A program made the position numbers and the translations under genes. The notes under the pieces are model-generated. The model saw only the letters and a program-made list of their open reading frames with translations. It made no database searches and was not told the origin of the DNA. From Cyclobacterium plantarum (GTDB lineage Bacteria > Bacteroidota > Bacteroidia > Cytophagales > Cyclobacteriaceae), in assembly GCF_011290685.1 (NCBI RefSeq), contig NZ_JAANYN010000002.1:737347-801346 (forward strand): a DNA stretch of 64,000 nt. Reading direction: 5' to 3'. This document shows positions 1 through 9,240 of this stretch, piece after piece. How positions within the stretch are numbered: the first letter of the stretch is position 1; each line of letters opens with the position of its first letter.

Positions 1-1476
1 ATCGGTAGGATAACCGTGGTAATTGCCCAAAAAAGACCATTGAAAATTTTCCTGCAGCTGATTGAACATGTCATTCGAACTTCTGAAATAACCCTTTTCG
101 GCAAGATCCGTGTGGACCACATCGGCTTGTATATCCAATAATTCCACCTCGGGATCACTTCTTGTCACTTCCACATATTGAAATCCCTGGTAGGTAAAGA
201 TGGGATGCCAGGATTCCTCTCCACCGCCTTTCAGGTAATACCGGTCGGTCTGGGTATCCCCCGTCCAGATAAAGCGGCTGAGTTCTTCCACATCCAAGGT
301 ACTGTCGGGGTAAATGCGCTCTCCATACCGCATTTTGATACGGGATCCTGCCTGGCCATTGATCCGGATACGTGCCCAGCCGGTAAGGTTCTGACCAAAA
401 TCCAGCATGAGGGTGCTGTCATTGACCTCCCATTGTTTAATTGTTTTCAGGGATTGGATCATCCTGATGGGTGGCATCACCTGGGCGGATGGTTTGCCTT
501 CCGGTCCGGAAATTTCTATGGCATGCTGCCAGGAGCCGTCGGCAAATCCAGGAGTTGCCCAACCCGGCATTTCTTTGCGGGCATCATAGCTTTCACCGTT
601 GTGCACCCCGTCGAAAATGATGGGGCCGGATTGGGTAACCTTCCAGGTGGCATCGGTCTTGACCAGATGTTCCCTACCCTGCTGGTCGACGATTTCCAAT
701 TGTGCCATGACCGCTGGCGAAGCTCTCCAGGGGGCCTGATCAAAATCCCAGGCCTCACGGGTGTGTTGGTTGTACCAACCGTTTCCCAGGACAATCCCGA
801 TTGCATTGTCGCCGGACCTCAGCAAATCCGTGACATCGTGTACCAGGTACTTAACGCGCTTATCGTAGCGGGTTAAAGCCGGATCCAATTCATGATCCCC
901 TACCTTCCGACCATTGAGTTGCACCTGATGATACCCCAACCCGGAAATGTAAAGTCTTGCCTGCTGAATGCCTTCGTTAATTTGAAACGTTTTGCGAAAA
1001 TAGGGAGCAGGTAGTAAGGGTGGAACGCTATCCACCTCCGGTATGGAAGAAATCCAGGAGGCTTTCCAGCTGGAAGATTGGGTCAGTCCCATTTCAAACC
1101 AAGTATCTTTGCTGGAAGCAGGCTGGTTGTTCCGATCCCAAATGATTACCCTCCAGTAAACTCTTTGCCCGTCCTCAGGCATTTCCCCGGGGTAATTTAC
1201 TCCCTGGGACTGGCTCGAAGAGACCTTCCCGGAATCCCAGATATCCGCCTTCCCGGACTCCAAATTATCCGGTTGGGAGGCTAGAAAAAGTTGATAAGCA
1301 CGTTGTTTGAAACCAGCTTCCGCCTGGATTTGCCAGCCAAAAACCGGTCTTTCCTCCAAACCCAATGGCCGATCAATATGGCTGGTTTTGAGTGAAAGGA
1401 CTTCAAATTTTTGTTTTGGATTGCAAGAAAAGCAAAGGGAAATGATAATAAAAAGAAGGGAATAACGGCGCTTCAT
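1..1476 (-). CDS. Alpha-L-rhamnosidase, GH78 (C-terminus cut by window edge)
   Basis: About 492 residues are visible and the frame stays open to the left edge, so only the N-terminal half is present. The start MKRRYSLLFIIISLCFSC is a lipoprotein signal with a cysteine near residue 18, pointing to membrane anchoring. Next come a fibronectin-like rhamnosidase N domain and the Bac_rhamnosid N-terminal domain (RKTFQI, YISGLGYHQVQLNG, HDVTDLL, NGWYNQ), then the concanavalin-like part (MLDFGQNLTGWARIRI, TYQGFQYVEV, VVHTDL). The visible part ends at NYHGYPTD, just where the (alpha/alpha)6 catalytic barrel starts, so catalytic residues lie outside. Family knowledge: GH78 releases terminal alpha-L-rhamnose. 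The start codon overlaps the stop of the phosphoesterase gene upstream (ATGA), so it is the last visible gene of the sulfatase operon. Confidence 0.93.
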   Translation of the reverse strand, partial: MKRRYSLLFIIISLCFSCNPKQKFEVLSLKTSHIDRPLGLEERPVFGWQIQAEAGFKQRAYQLFLASQPDNLESGKADIWDSGKVSSSQSQGVNYPGEMPEDGQRVYWRVIIWDRNNQPASSKDTWFEMGLTQSSSWKASWISSIPEVDSVPPLLPAPYFRKTFQINEGIQQARLYISGLGYHQVQLNGRKVGDHELDPALTRYDKRVKYLVHDVTDLLRSGDNAIGIVLGNGWYNQHTREAWDFDQAPWRASPAVMAQLEIVDQQGREHLVKTDATWKVTQSGPIIFDGVHNGESYDARKEMPGWATPGFADGSWQHAIEISGPEGKPSAQVMPPIRMIQSLKTIKQWEVNDSTLMLDFGQNLTGWARIRINGQAGSRIKMRYGERIYPDSTLDVEELSRFIWTGDTQTDRYYLKGGGEESWHPIFTYQGFQYVEVTRSDPEVELLDIQADVVHTDLAEKGYFRSSNDMFNQLQENFQWSFLGNYHGYPTD

Positions 1477-3686
1477 TGCTTCGGGTTTTGGGTGGACATG
1501 ATGTACCGGTGCTCTCCGGCAATGTGTACAAAAGGCTCGTATTTATTCATTCGCCACAGGGCTTCATCCGGCATTTTCCTGATTTTACCTCCTGCTACCT
1601 GCGATCCATCCAAATCCGGAATCCATTTCAGATTGGTGAAATAAACACCAAACCCGGGACTGTTTCCATCATTGATGTGCCAGGTACCCAGGTTAACTAC
1701 CAGACGATCCAGCCCCGGTAGATCCAGGCCCAACGCCTGATAATCTTGCATCCAATTGAGTTGGGTACTTCGCCAGCGTTCATCCGGAGCAGGCAAGTGA
1801 TAATGCCGGAGCGGAACGTCCGCACTATCGGAAAAACGGTCCGATAGCTGGCTGTACCCCTTACCCAGCCAATAGGCCATGTTCAAAAGCTTGATACTTC
1901 CCTGAAACCCCTCCAGCCAGACAAAGCCGCCGGTCCATGCATCTTGCAGCTTAACCGAATCTTTATCCAGGCAATAATCAAACTGCAACATTCCTGAATG
2001 GTTTTCTAAGGATATGGCCTGACAGAGATGGTTGATGGTCTGGGGAAGGCGGTCCTGACCCGGTATGTGGTATTTTCTTTTTTCGCTGCGCAGGTATAAG
2101 GTCTGATAACTCTGGAATCTTTTCACCTCCATGCGATTGGAGGGATGGTCATCTTCCCTGTACACAAATCTAGGATGCCAATGAGACAGCCCCTGAGCGA
2201 AATTTCCGTTTTTTATCTCTTCAGCAGCATCCAACTGCCATTTGTAGTTCAACCACAGCGGGTAGGCAGCTTCTGCAAAATCTGGCAATTGATCGGGAAA
2301 AGAATAAACTTCTTCAGTTACCGTCTTAAAATAGGGCCTTCCTTCCTTGCCATTGATGTCAAAAATCAATACGCCTTGTGAAGGGCCTCCATGAATTTCT
2401 TCTTCTCCAAAAGCCCTGGGACGGTAACCGGCCGCAGGCAGGTTGATCATTTTCATTCCCCTATAGCTTACCGCAGTTTTGAAAGAAGCTTTAATGGGAA
2501 TATGTACATGTCCACTGAAAATAAACCTGACATTGCCGTGGGTAGCTAATCTGTCCAAAAGCATGCGCTTTACAGCCACAGATTCTGCGTAATTGATCAA
2601 AGGATCAATTCCTATGGGATGAGTGGGTACATGTTGGAAAAACAGGGTGGGTTTGTCTTTGTTTTGCTCCAGATCCTGCTCAAGCCAGTCAAAATAATGC
2701 GGGTGGGTTTCAAAGAAATTACTGCGCAAGGGATCGGGCCAGACAATAAAATGCCAGTCGCCTAAATCGAAACTATAAAGGAGCCATTCAAGGCCGTTTA
2801 GTTCTTTTTGGGCACTGAAATAATTGTTGAATTCATCCATTTGATACCCGGGTGAAAATTTGGCCTGGTAACGGGTTTCATGATTGCCTACGGCATAAAG
2901 GATGGGTGTTTGAATGTTTTTGAGATAAGCATGCATGGCCTCAAAATGGGACCTCTCTCCCTGATTGTCCACAATATCTCCCAAAACCAGAGAAAAGGCA
3001 GGTTTAGGGGTCAAATCATTTATCCTGTTGACGCTGTCTTCGATGAAAGCATTGTGGATTTTCATCCTTGTGGGATGGGCTTTTGGCGTGACCGGATCTC
3101 CTCCCTGGGGATCTGCCAGGATGACCAGGGAAAAAAGCCCGCTTTGTGGTGCAATTCCAATTTTCTGAGGGTTCAGGTTTCCAATTTCCTTATCCATCAG
3201 GTAATTACAGGTGACTTTTACTCCGTTATGCTGAAAGAACAGTTCTTCCGCTGCCAACAACTCTGCCAGTCTAAATTCACAAACCATCCCATTAAAAGCA
3301 AAAGAAAAAGGGGTAACAGGCTCAGGTGACTGAAGCCAAACTGCAAATACATGAGGAAAAGCCTTCCCCACCATAAACCCATAATTGCTGTTTTTTGGAT
3401 CTATTTTTGCCTTCTTGTTGGCAAATGGATAGTCTTTTATTTTTCCGGAAATACCTTTGGGCAGTTTTAATTTCAACTGCACTTCCTGGGGTTCCAGCTT
3501 GTCCATTGCCAGCACTTCCAGGCGGATCATGAATTCACCTTTTTGACTCAATACATCAGCAAACTTATTGGTATTAGGGTAATGATATGGAGGCAAAAAA
3601 GGTGTTTTACCATGAATAGGACCCGATCCTGCCAGAAAAACGGAGGCCCCTGCCCCCATTTTTGTGATGAATGAGCGTCTTTTCAT
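1473..3686 (-). CDS. Tat-exported calcineurin-like metallophosphoesterase
   Basis: The 737-residue protein opens with MKRRSFITKMGAGASVFLAG, a twin-arginine motif plus hydrophobic stretch, so export by Tat is likely. After an N-terminal beta-rich region of about 190 residues, the metallophosphoesterase motifs appear in order: DPQGGDP, GDIVDN, GNHE, FFQHVPTH and GHVHIP, which supply the usual two-metal ligands. The C-terminal 230 residues look like a beta-sandwich, perhaps carbohydrate-binding. The gene starts 4 bases after the sulfatase stop and overlaps the rhamnosidase start by 4 bases, so the three are almost certainly co-transcribed. The family cleaves phosphomonoesters or diesters; the actual substrate is unknown. 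In this setting it may act on a phosphorylated or otherwise decorated glycan, which is inference only. Confidence 0.88.
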   Translation of the reverse strand: MKRRSFITKMGAGASVFLAGSGPIHGKTPFLPPYHYPNTNKFADVLSQKGEFMIRLEVLAMDKLEPQEVQLKLKLPKGISGKIKDYPFANKKAKIDPKNSNYGFMVGKAFPHVFAVWLQSPEPVTPFSFAFNGMVCEFRLAELLAAEELFFQHNGVKVTCNYLMDKEIGNLNPQKIGIAPQSGLFSLVILADPQGGDPVTPKAHPTRMKIHNAFIEDSVNRINDLTPKPAFSLVLGDIVDNQGERSHFEAMHAYLKNIQTPILYAVGNHETRYQAKFSPGYQMDEFNNYFSAQKELNGLEWLLYSFDLGDWHFIVWPDPLRSNFFETHPHYFDWLEQDLEQNKDKPTLFFQHVPTHPIGIDPLINYAESVAVKRMLLDRLATHGNVRFIFSGHVHIPIKASFKTAVSYRGMKMINLPAAGYRPRAFGEEEIHGGPSQGVLIFDINGKEGRPYFKTVTEEVYSFPDQLPDFAEAAYPLWLNYKWQLDAAEEIKNGNFAQGLSHWHPRFVYREDDHPSNRMEVKRFQSYQTLYLRSEKRKYHIPGQDRLPQTINHLCQAISLENHSGMLQFDYCLDKDSVKLQDAWTGGFVWLEGFQGSIKLLNMAYWLGKGYSQLSDRFSDSADVPLRHYHLPAPDERWRSTQLNWMQDYQALGLDLPGLDRLVVNLGTWHINDGNSPGFGVYFTNLKWIPDLDGSQVAGGKIRKMPDEALWRMNKYEPFVHIAGEHRYIMSTQNPKQ

Positions 3687-3690
3687 GCCC

Positions 3691-5565
3691 TTACCAATTC
3701 ATGTCATAACCATGATCCATGGGATCGATGTTCCACTTGGTCAGCAGCCCCTTTGCCGCCCTAAGGTCGTAATGGCTGCGGTTAAACTCACCTACCATTC
3801 CTATCATGTCCAAAACAGCCATTTGTGTAGCGGCTGCCTCATCTTCTATGCTATCAATGGCATTCAGCGCATGAGTTCTGGCAAAAGAATTGGGGGTTTC
3901 CAGTACTTCGTACAAAGCCTGCAGCCCTTCCTCCTCAAAGCCCAACCGGTACATGGCTTCAGCCGCCACCACTTTGACATTGGGGGAGGAATCATTCAGG
4001 GCATTCCTGAGGGCTTCCTGAGCGTCGCCGGCATCTTCGCCTAGAATCAACATACCTGTCGCTCCCCAATACCGGATGGCCGCCTCTTCATCATCCAGCA
4101 TCTCGGCAAGAAAAGGAATGTCTCCTTTTTGCGGATCTGAAGCCAGGTTTGCTCCATCTATCAAGGCATTGAGATCCAGGTCCGCTGTCCTCATATAATC
4201 GTAAGCCGTGGTGCCTTCAGTACGGTCAATTAACTCCGCCTCGGGGATAAAACCCGTGTCATTGATTTCAAGCATCCAGTCCTTGGTAGCAGAGCGCATC
4301 CTTTTCAGTACATCTTCGTATTGGGGATCATTCGCCAGATTGTTGACTTCCCAGGGATCATTTTCCGTATCATATAGCTCCTCTGCAGGCTTGGTATTCC
4401 AGAATTTGGATTGGATCTCATTGCATTCCCCTGCTTTGTAAGCCGCTTCCCAAGATTGGATGGAAGGGGCTCTCCACAAGTATTCCAAAAACTGCCCATA
4501 CACCCGATATGGAATGTAATTCCGGATATACCGGTATTTATTGTCCCGGGCCGAACGACTCATGTCGTAGCGTTCATCCATCCTTCCGCGGAACATAAAG
4601 GCATATTCGGGATCGGCTGTTTTTTGTTCCCCCAAAAAGGCATTCCCCTGAAGGTATTCGGGTATTTCTTCTCCTATCAAACTCAACAGCGTAGGCACCA
4701 GGTCCACAAAACTGATCAGGCGGTTGATTTGGGATCCGGGATTTTCGGCAGGATAAAGGTGCTTGTATTTTTCAGGAATCCTGACAATGAAAGGGACACG
4801 GGTACCAGTCTCATACACATACCTTTTACTTCTTGCCAAAACTCCTCCATGATCCCCATAATAAAATACGATGGTATTTTCTGCTTCACCACTATCCTCG
4901 AGTTCCTGCAGTAACTCGCCGATTTTTTTGTCCATATCTTCGATTTTATCGTAATACTGCGCCCAATCGTGCCGCATTTCGGGCGTATCCGGATGATAGG
5001 GAGGTAAAGTGACATCTTCCGGACGGTGCCGCAATTCTTCGGAGGGAATAGATTTATGAATAGAACTTTCATGAGAAATGGTGGTATTGAAAACCGCAAA
5101 AAAGGGCTTGCCTTCGGGCCTGTTTTTATAATGCGCCTTATTACTGGATTCATCCCAGAAATCCTCATTTTGCTCAGGATTGATGTTATAATCCTCTTTG
5201 GAATTGTTGGTGCAATAATAGCCGGCCTCCCTCAGCATTCGGGGGTAGGGTTTTATTTTGTCTGATTTATCATAATAGCTCCGCATGTGTTGGTGTCCTC
5301 CTGAGGTAGCATAAATACCGGTAAGAATGGTATTTCTTGCGGGGGCACAAACCGGTACATTGGCATAGGCATGGGTATATAAAAACCCTTCAGCAGCCAG
5401 TGCATCCATATTGGGAGTAGTGGCAAACTCATCGCCATAACAGCCTGCAAAAGGGCTATTGTCTTCGCTGGTAATCCATAAAATATTGGGAGGGGGAAGC
5501 TCTTCCTGGGTGGAATTACAAGAAATTAATACAAACAGGCCAAATACAACAATCAGGTTTTTCAT
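3691..5565 (-). CDS. S1 sulfatase lipoprotein with C-terminal HEAT repeats
   Basis: I start the protein at MKNLIVVFGLFVLISC (position 5565) because this gives a clean lipoprotein signal with the lipid cysteine at residue 16; an upstream ATG at 5595 would add ten residues and bury it. The sulfatase core has the metal aspartate in SEDNSP and the formylglycine signature C-A-P-A-R at residues 73-77, a cysteine type needing a maturase. GDHGGVLARSKRYVYETGTRVPF is the second metal and substrate region. Roughly residues 490-600 form helical HEAT/PBS-like repeats (AAIRYWGATGMLIL, NVKVVAAEAMYRL), not part of a standard sulfatase. It resembles heparan N-sulfatase-like S1 subfamilies. A 149-nt gap separates it from the upstream sulfatase. 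Confidence 0.92.
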   Translation of the reverse strand: MKNLIVVFGLFVLISCNSTQEELPPPNILWITSEDNSPFAGCYGDEFATTPNMDALAAEGFLYTHAYANVPVCAPARNTILTGIYATSGGHQHMRSYYDKSDKIKPYPRMLREAGYYCTNNSKEDYNINPEQNEDFWDESSNKAHYKNRPEGKPFFAVFNTTISHESSIHKSIPSEELRHRPEDVTLPPYHPDTPEMRHDWAQYYDKIEDMDKKIGELLQELEDSGEAENTIVFYYGDHGGVLARSKRYVYETGTRVPFIVRIPEKYKHLYPAENPGSQINRLISFVDLVPTLLSLIGEEIPEYLQGNAFLGEQKTADPEYAFMFRGRMDERYDMSRSARDNKYRYIRNYIPYRVYGQFLEYLWRAPSIQSWEAAYKAGECNEIQSKFWNTKPAEELYDTENDPWEVNNLANDPQYEDVLKRMRSATKDWMLEINDTGFIPEAELIDRTEGTTAYDYMRTADLDLNALIDGANLASDPQKGDIPFLAEMLDDEEAAIRYWGATGMLILGEDAGDAQEALRNALNDSSPNVKVVAAEAMYRLGFEEEGLQALYEVLETPNSFARTHALNAIDSIEDEAAATQMAVLDMIGMVGEFNRSHYDLRAAKGLLTKWNIDPMDHGYDMNW

Positions 5566-5714
5566 TTTGGGTGGGGTAAATATTTTTTTATTCAATTTCT
5601 AAAATGAGCCAAATAATTGAATTATTAATATATTAGATTTGAGCGACTTACATGGTCCTGCACTTTCAAAAAAGATTATTAGAACAGGGGCATTTTCGCA
5701 AATATTTTGAATTA

Positions 5715-7304
5715 TTAATCATTGGTACCCACGTCACTGCCCCACCATTGATTACTCGGATCAAAATCCTTTGACAGGAATTCCATCCGCTGCTTTTCCA
5801 AAGCCGGCATTCGGACATTTCTAACCCTTTTCAGGTACTCTTGTTCCTTCGCCGGATCGTACATGGGGTCTTTTTCAGGATACAATGCCCCTACTTCATC
5901 CAAATAGGCAAAAAGCTGTTCACTCAACCTACCGGCCAATTCGGAGTTTTCGGCAGCCACATCATGGTTTTCCTCCATATCCTGATCCAGGTTGTACAAT
6001 TCTTCCCGGCCATCTTCATAATAATGAATCAATTTCCATTCTCCCAGACGGATTATGGAAGAGGGCTCCCCGCCCTGATTGCCGTAATGTGGATAATGCC
6101 AGATAAGGGGTCTCTCCTCAATTGTTCCCCCGCTGAGCAGTGGCAAAAGACTGACCCCATCCGGGTGCTCCTCGGGCTTTAATTCCTCACCGATCAGTTC
6201 CAGCAAGGTGGGGTAAAAATCCGTTCCTGTCACCGGAGCATCAGAAGTCTTACCTGCATTGTCCAGAAAAGGCGTCTTGATAAAATAGGGCTCACGAATA
6301 CCTCCCTCAAACTGATATCCTTTTCCTCCACGTAATGGAAGATTGGAAGTTGCAAAGGCATCTCCTGCAGATACTCCTCCATTGTCAGAAGTAAAAACTA
6401 CAATCGTGTTTTCATCCAAACCCAGTTCATCAAGCGTTTGTAACACATGGCCGACAGCATCGTCCATGGTTTCCACCAATCCACCATAGACGGGATTGTC
6501 CTGCACCTGCCGGATCGGAAGAAAATGACCCATTTCAAATCCTGTTTCCGCTATGCCGGAGGCTTCGGCTTTATCCCTGTATTTGGACCATTTTTCTTTG
6601 GTAGTCTGAATGGGGGCGTGCACTGCATAAAAAGAAAGAAAAGCGAAAAAGGGTTTATCCTGCTCTTGTCGGATAAAATTGGCTGTTTCCCTGGCCAGGC
6701 GCATGGTCAGGCTTTCTCCATCGGGACCATTTTCCAGGTATGGATTATCCCAGGGAGCATAAAATCCTCCCATGGGACTGCCTTTGTCCCAGCCACCCTT
6801 ATTGATATCAAAACCATGGTCTTCCGGCAAAGAACCCTCTCCTCCCAGGTGCCATTTTCCGGCAAAAAAAGTGGCATATCCTGCTGCTTTCATGGCTTCC
6901 GGTAGGGTGGTGTAATCCAGGTCCAGGTGGTCTTTGTTTTCTGGCGGCAGCAGTTTGTTAAACCTTCCTGCCGCTCTCCAGTCCTCTCCTGTTTTGGCAC
7001 CTATCCAATCGGTAATTCCATGCCTTGCCGGAAATTTGCCGGACATCAGGCTGGCCCGGGAAGGGCTGCAAACCTGACAGGCGGCATAACCATTGGTGAA
7101 AATCATGCCCTCGTTGGCAATCCTATCGATATTTGGTGTCTCATAATAATCGCTGCCCATGCAGCTTAAATCGTGGTAACCCAGATCATCGGCCAGGATA
7201 AACAGGATATTGGGTTTTTGTTTTTCAGCTTGCTCCGCCTGCTCCTGCTGACAGGAGACCATCAGCAGGGCAGCAAACAGGGGCAACATATTTTTTAATG
7301 TCAT
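5715..7304 (-). CDS. S1 family arylsulfatase lipoprotein
   Basis: The 529-residue protein has a lipoprotein signal MTLKNMLPLFAALLMVSC with the cysteine at residue 18, then a short Gln/Glu-rich linker. The alkaline-phosphatase-like core follows: NILFILADDLGYHD with metal aspartates at 39-40, the formylglycine signature C-S-P-S-R at 79-83, GKWHLGG, and FTSDNGG for the second metal pair. Length and motif order fit arylsulfatase A-like enzymes. Family knowledge: such enzymes remove sulfate esters after Cys is converted to formylglycine by an anaerobic sulfatase maturase or FGE, neither seen in this window. It lies between susD and the second sulfatase on the same strand, so it is assigned to the same polysaccharide locus. 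Confidence 0.93.
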   Translation of the reverse strand: MTLKNMLPLFAALLMVSCQQEQAEQAEKQKPNILFILADDLGYHDLSCMGSDYYETPNIDRIANEGMIFTNGYAACQVCSPSRASLMSGKFPARHGITDWIGAKTGEDWRAAGRFNKLLPPENKDHLDLDYTTLPEAMKAAGYATFFAGKWHLGGEGSLPEDHGFDINKGGWDKGSPMGGFYAPWDNPYLENGPDGESLTMRLARETANFIRQEQDKPFFAFLSFYAVHAPIQTTKEKWSKYRDKAEASGIAETGFEMGHFLPIRQVQDNPVYGGLVETMDDAVGHVLQTLDELGLDENTIVVFTSDNGGVSAGDAFATSNLPLRGGKGYQFEGGIREPYFIKTPFLDNAGKTSDAPVTGTDFYPTLLELIGEELKPEEHPDGVSLLPLLSGGTIEERPLIWHYPHYGNQGGEPSSIIRLGEWKLIHYYEDGREELYNLDQDMEENHDVAAENSELAGRLSEQLFAYLDEVGALYPEKDPMYDPAKEQEYLKRVRNVRMPALEKQRMEFLSKDFDPSNQWWGSDVGTND

Positions 7305-7689
7305 GGATATTTAATTAATGATTATTAGTTCTGTCAGAAGGCAACAATTCATACAAATAAAACCCTAATGCTTCAATAATTAAAATTTTTTAAGGATTTC
7401 ATTGCTTTCAACCAGAAGGTCGATCCCATATAATTCCCAGAGGGTTAACAAATTGAATCTTCTAAAAATCAAATTAGCGCCTGGGTTCAATTCACTTTAC
7501 TTTTTAGGGAATAAAATGAATGAATTGTTTTACGTTATTTTGATAGTCATTTTTTCCCTCATTCATTGAATATACATCCGCTTTATTTCATAAAAGATCG
7601 AAAGAAAAACCCCGGCAAAAGAGGTGATTATCACCAATAATACCGGGATCTTTACAATAATTTGATTCAATAGGTCTGATATTTATTTT
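7305..7689. other. Intergenic region between susD and sulfatase
   Basis: No credible gene in 385 bases. It is AT-rich, holds the nested hairpin listed at 7611-7647, and must carry any internal promoter for the sulfatase operon. I could not place a convincing Bacteroidota -7/-33 pair. Confidence 0.5.
7611..7647 (-). terminator. Nested hairpin downstream of susD
   Basis: An outer CCCGG/CCGGG stem encloses a perfect inner GGTGA-TTA-TCACC hairpin (7623-7635), about 45 bases after the susD stop. There is no long U tract on the minus strand, so it could be a weak terminator or an mRNA-stabilising 3' structure that lets susC/susD be expressed above the sulfatases. Confidence 0.4.
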
Positions 7690-9240
7690 TTAATAACCGG
7701 CGTTTTGGTTCATGTTTTCGTTTTCGATCACCTCAATTTCTGGTAAAGGAAAATTGACATGGAAATCTTCGAATTCAAGATCGATTCTTTTGCTGTCGAA
7801 ATCCCAGGTTTTCAAATCTATTTCTCCTGCCAAATGCCTCCTTCTCAAATCATACCACCGGTGACCTTCCTCACAGGCGAGTTCCATCCTTCTTTCTTTG
7901 AATATCCATTCCAATACAGTGCTTTCTGTTTCTCCGGTAAGCGTATAATCGGAGGGTACTGCTGACATTTCATTTTCTGCTGACATTCTCGCCCTTTCCC
8001 TGATTTGGTTCAAAAGGGCCACGGCTTCCGACAAATTACCGCCAGAGCGAACGGTAGCCTCAGCCTTCAATAGCAATATGTCTGCATACCTTAAAATCCT
8101 TGGATTGTTTCTGCTGGAACCGTTAGCTCCACCCGGATTGTTGGTCCAATTTCCATCTTTGATATACTTGACTACATTTGTAACCAACCCGGGTTCCGGA
8201 TCAAAAATATAATTGATTCTGGGGTCTCCAGGTTCAAACTCATCCATCAATGTGGAGGTTGCAGAATATACGGTATTTCCCACCCAGGTTGGTCTTCTGA
8301 CAAAATGCCCGTAGTAGGCACCAATATCACCCACCACTGCAAAGCTATCGTTATCCAAAAAAACATTGTTGATGCCAGCCTGATTATTGGCCTGAAATTC
8401 AAAAAGGGACTCCTCGTTGTTTTCCATGGCCGTATTGAAATTATCTCCATAATTGGAAGTCAAAGAAACGCCGGAGATGGCATCAAAATCCTGAATAGCA
8501 CTGGTAAAATCAGCACTACTTCCAGTTACTGTACCTCTGAACACCAATGCTTTACCCCTAAGGCCCAAGGCTGAATTGCGGGTCACTCTTCCCTTATTGG
8601 CATCACCCCAGGCCTCGGGTAAAATTTGTGCTGCTTCCTCCAAATCCAGGATAGCCTGATCCAATAGTTCAGTACCTTGAGAATTGGGAGGGAAAGCATT
8701 CTCCAACGCTACTATTCTTTCCCTTACCAAAGGTGCTGTGCCATAGGTATTCCAAAGCTTGAAATACATCCAGGCCCTTAAAAACAACACCTCTCCACGA
8801 TGATAATCCATCAGTTCGGGTTGATTTTCATAGGCAATCGATCCATTTTCTTCAATTTTTTGCATCAAAGTATTGGCACGGGCTATCAATTGGTAAGAAA
8901 ATCTATAAAATGCATTTAATTGCCCGTTATTCCCATTGAGACCTGAGAAAAACTCGTGAGGGTGGTTGGCCTCGGTTGTCAGATCGTCACCTGGCAATTG
9001 CCAAATGGCTTGCAGAAAGTTGTTTGGCCCTCCACGGAAGGTGTAAAAAAACGTAAGCTTTTGGTAAGTACCCAGGACCGCTTGTGTCATTTGTTCTTCC
9101 GTCTGGAAAAAACCAGCCTCAGTATCTCCGATGGGATCTAATTCTATGGTTGAATCATCACAGGAAAGAAAGGCCACTCCCGTGATGATCAATAAACTGA
9201 TGATATTTCTAATGTTTTTCATTTTGATTTCGGTTTTCAT
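7690..9240 (-). CDS. SusD/RagB-family glycan-binding lipoprotein
   Basis: The 516-residue protein has a lipoprotein signal (NIISLLIITGVAFLSC) and SusD hallmarks: the N-terminal stretch IELDPIGDTEAGFFQTEEQMTQAVLGTYQ, the TPR-like FLRAWMYFKLWNTYG, RYADILLLKAEA and the C-terminal RRMELACEEGHRWYDLRR. SusD proteins sit on the outer leaflet and close over the SusC barrel to capture oligosaccharides. The start at 9240 is chosen because its ATG overlaps the susC stop (TAATG), which implies translational coupling; an ATG six codons later (9222) gives a more usual signal length and is possible. Confidence 0.95.
   Translation of the reverse strand: MKTEIKMKNIRNIISLLIITGVAFLSCDDSTIELDPIGDTEAGFFQTEEQMTQAVLGTYQKLTFFYTFRGGPNNFLQAIWQLPGDDLTTEANHPHEFFSGLNGNNGQLNAFYRFSYQLIARANTLMQKIEENGSIAYENQPELMDYHRGEVLFLRAWMYFKLWNTYGTAPLVRERIVALENAFPPNSQGTELLDQAILDLEEAAQILPEAWGDANKGRVTRNSALGLRGKALVFRGTVTGSSADFTSAIQDFDAISGVSLTSNYGDNFNTAMENNEESLFEFQANNQAGINNVFLDNDSFAVVGDIGAYYGHFVRRPTWVGNTVYSATSTLMDEFEPGDPRINYIFDPEPGLVTNVVKYIKDGNWTNNPGGANGSSRNNPRILRYADILLLKAEATVRSGGNLSEAVALLNQIRERARMSAENEMSAVPSDYTLTGETESTVLEWIFKERRMELACEEGHRWYDLRRRHLAGEIDLKTWDFDSKRIDLEFEDFHVNFPLPEIEVIENENMNQNAGY

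Noticed and set aside
178-876. Long plus-strand frame of 232 codons in the left-edge region
   Set aside because: It is antisense to the GH78 rhamnosidase frame, which is continuous from 1476 to the window edge and has clear family motifs.
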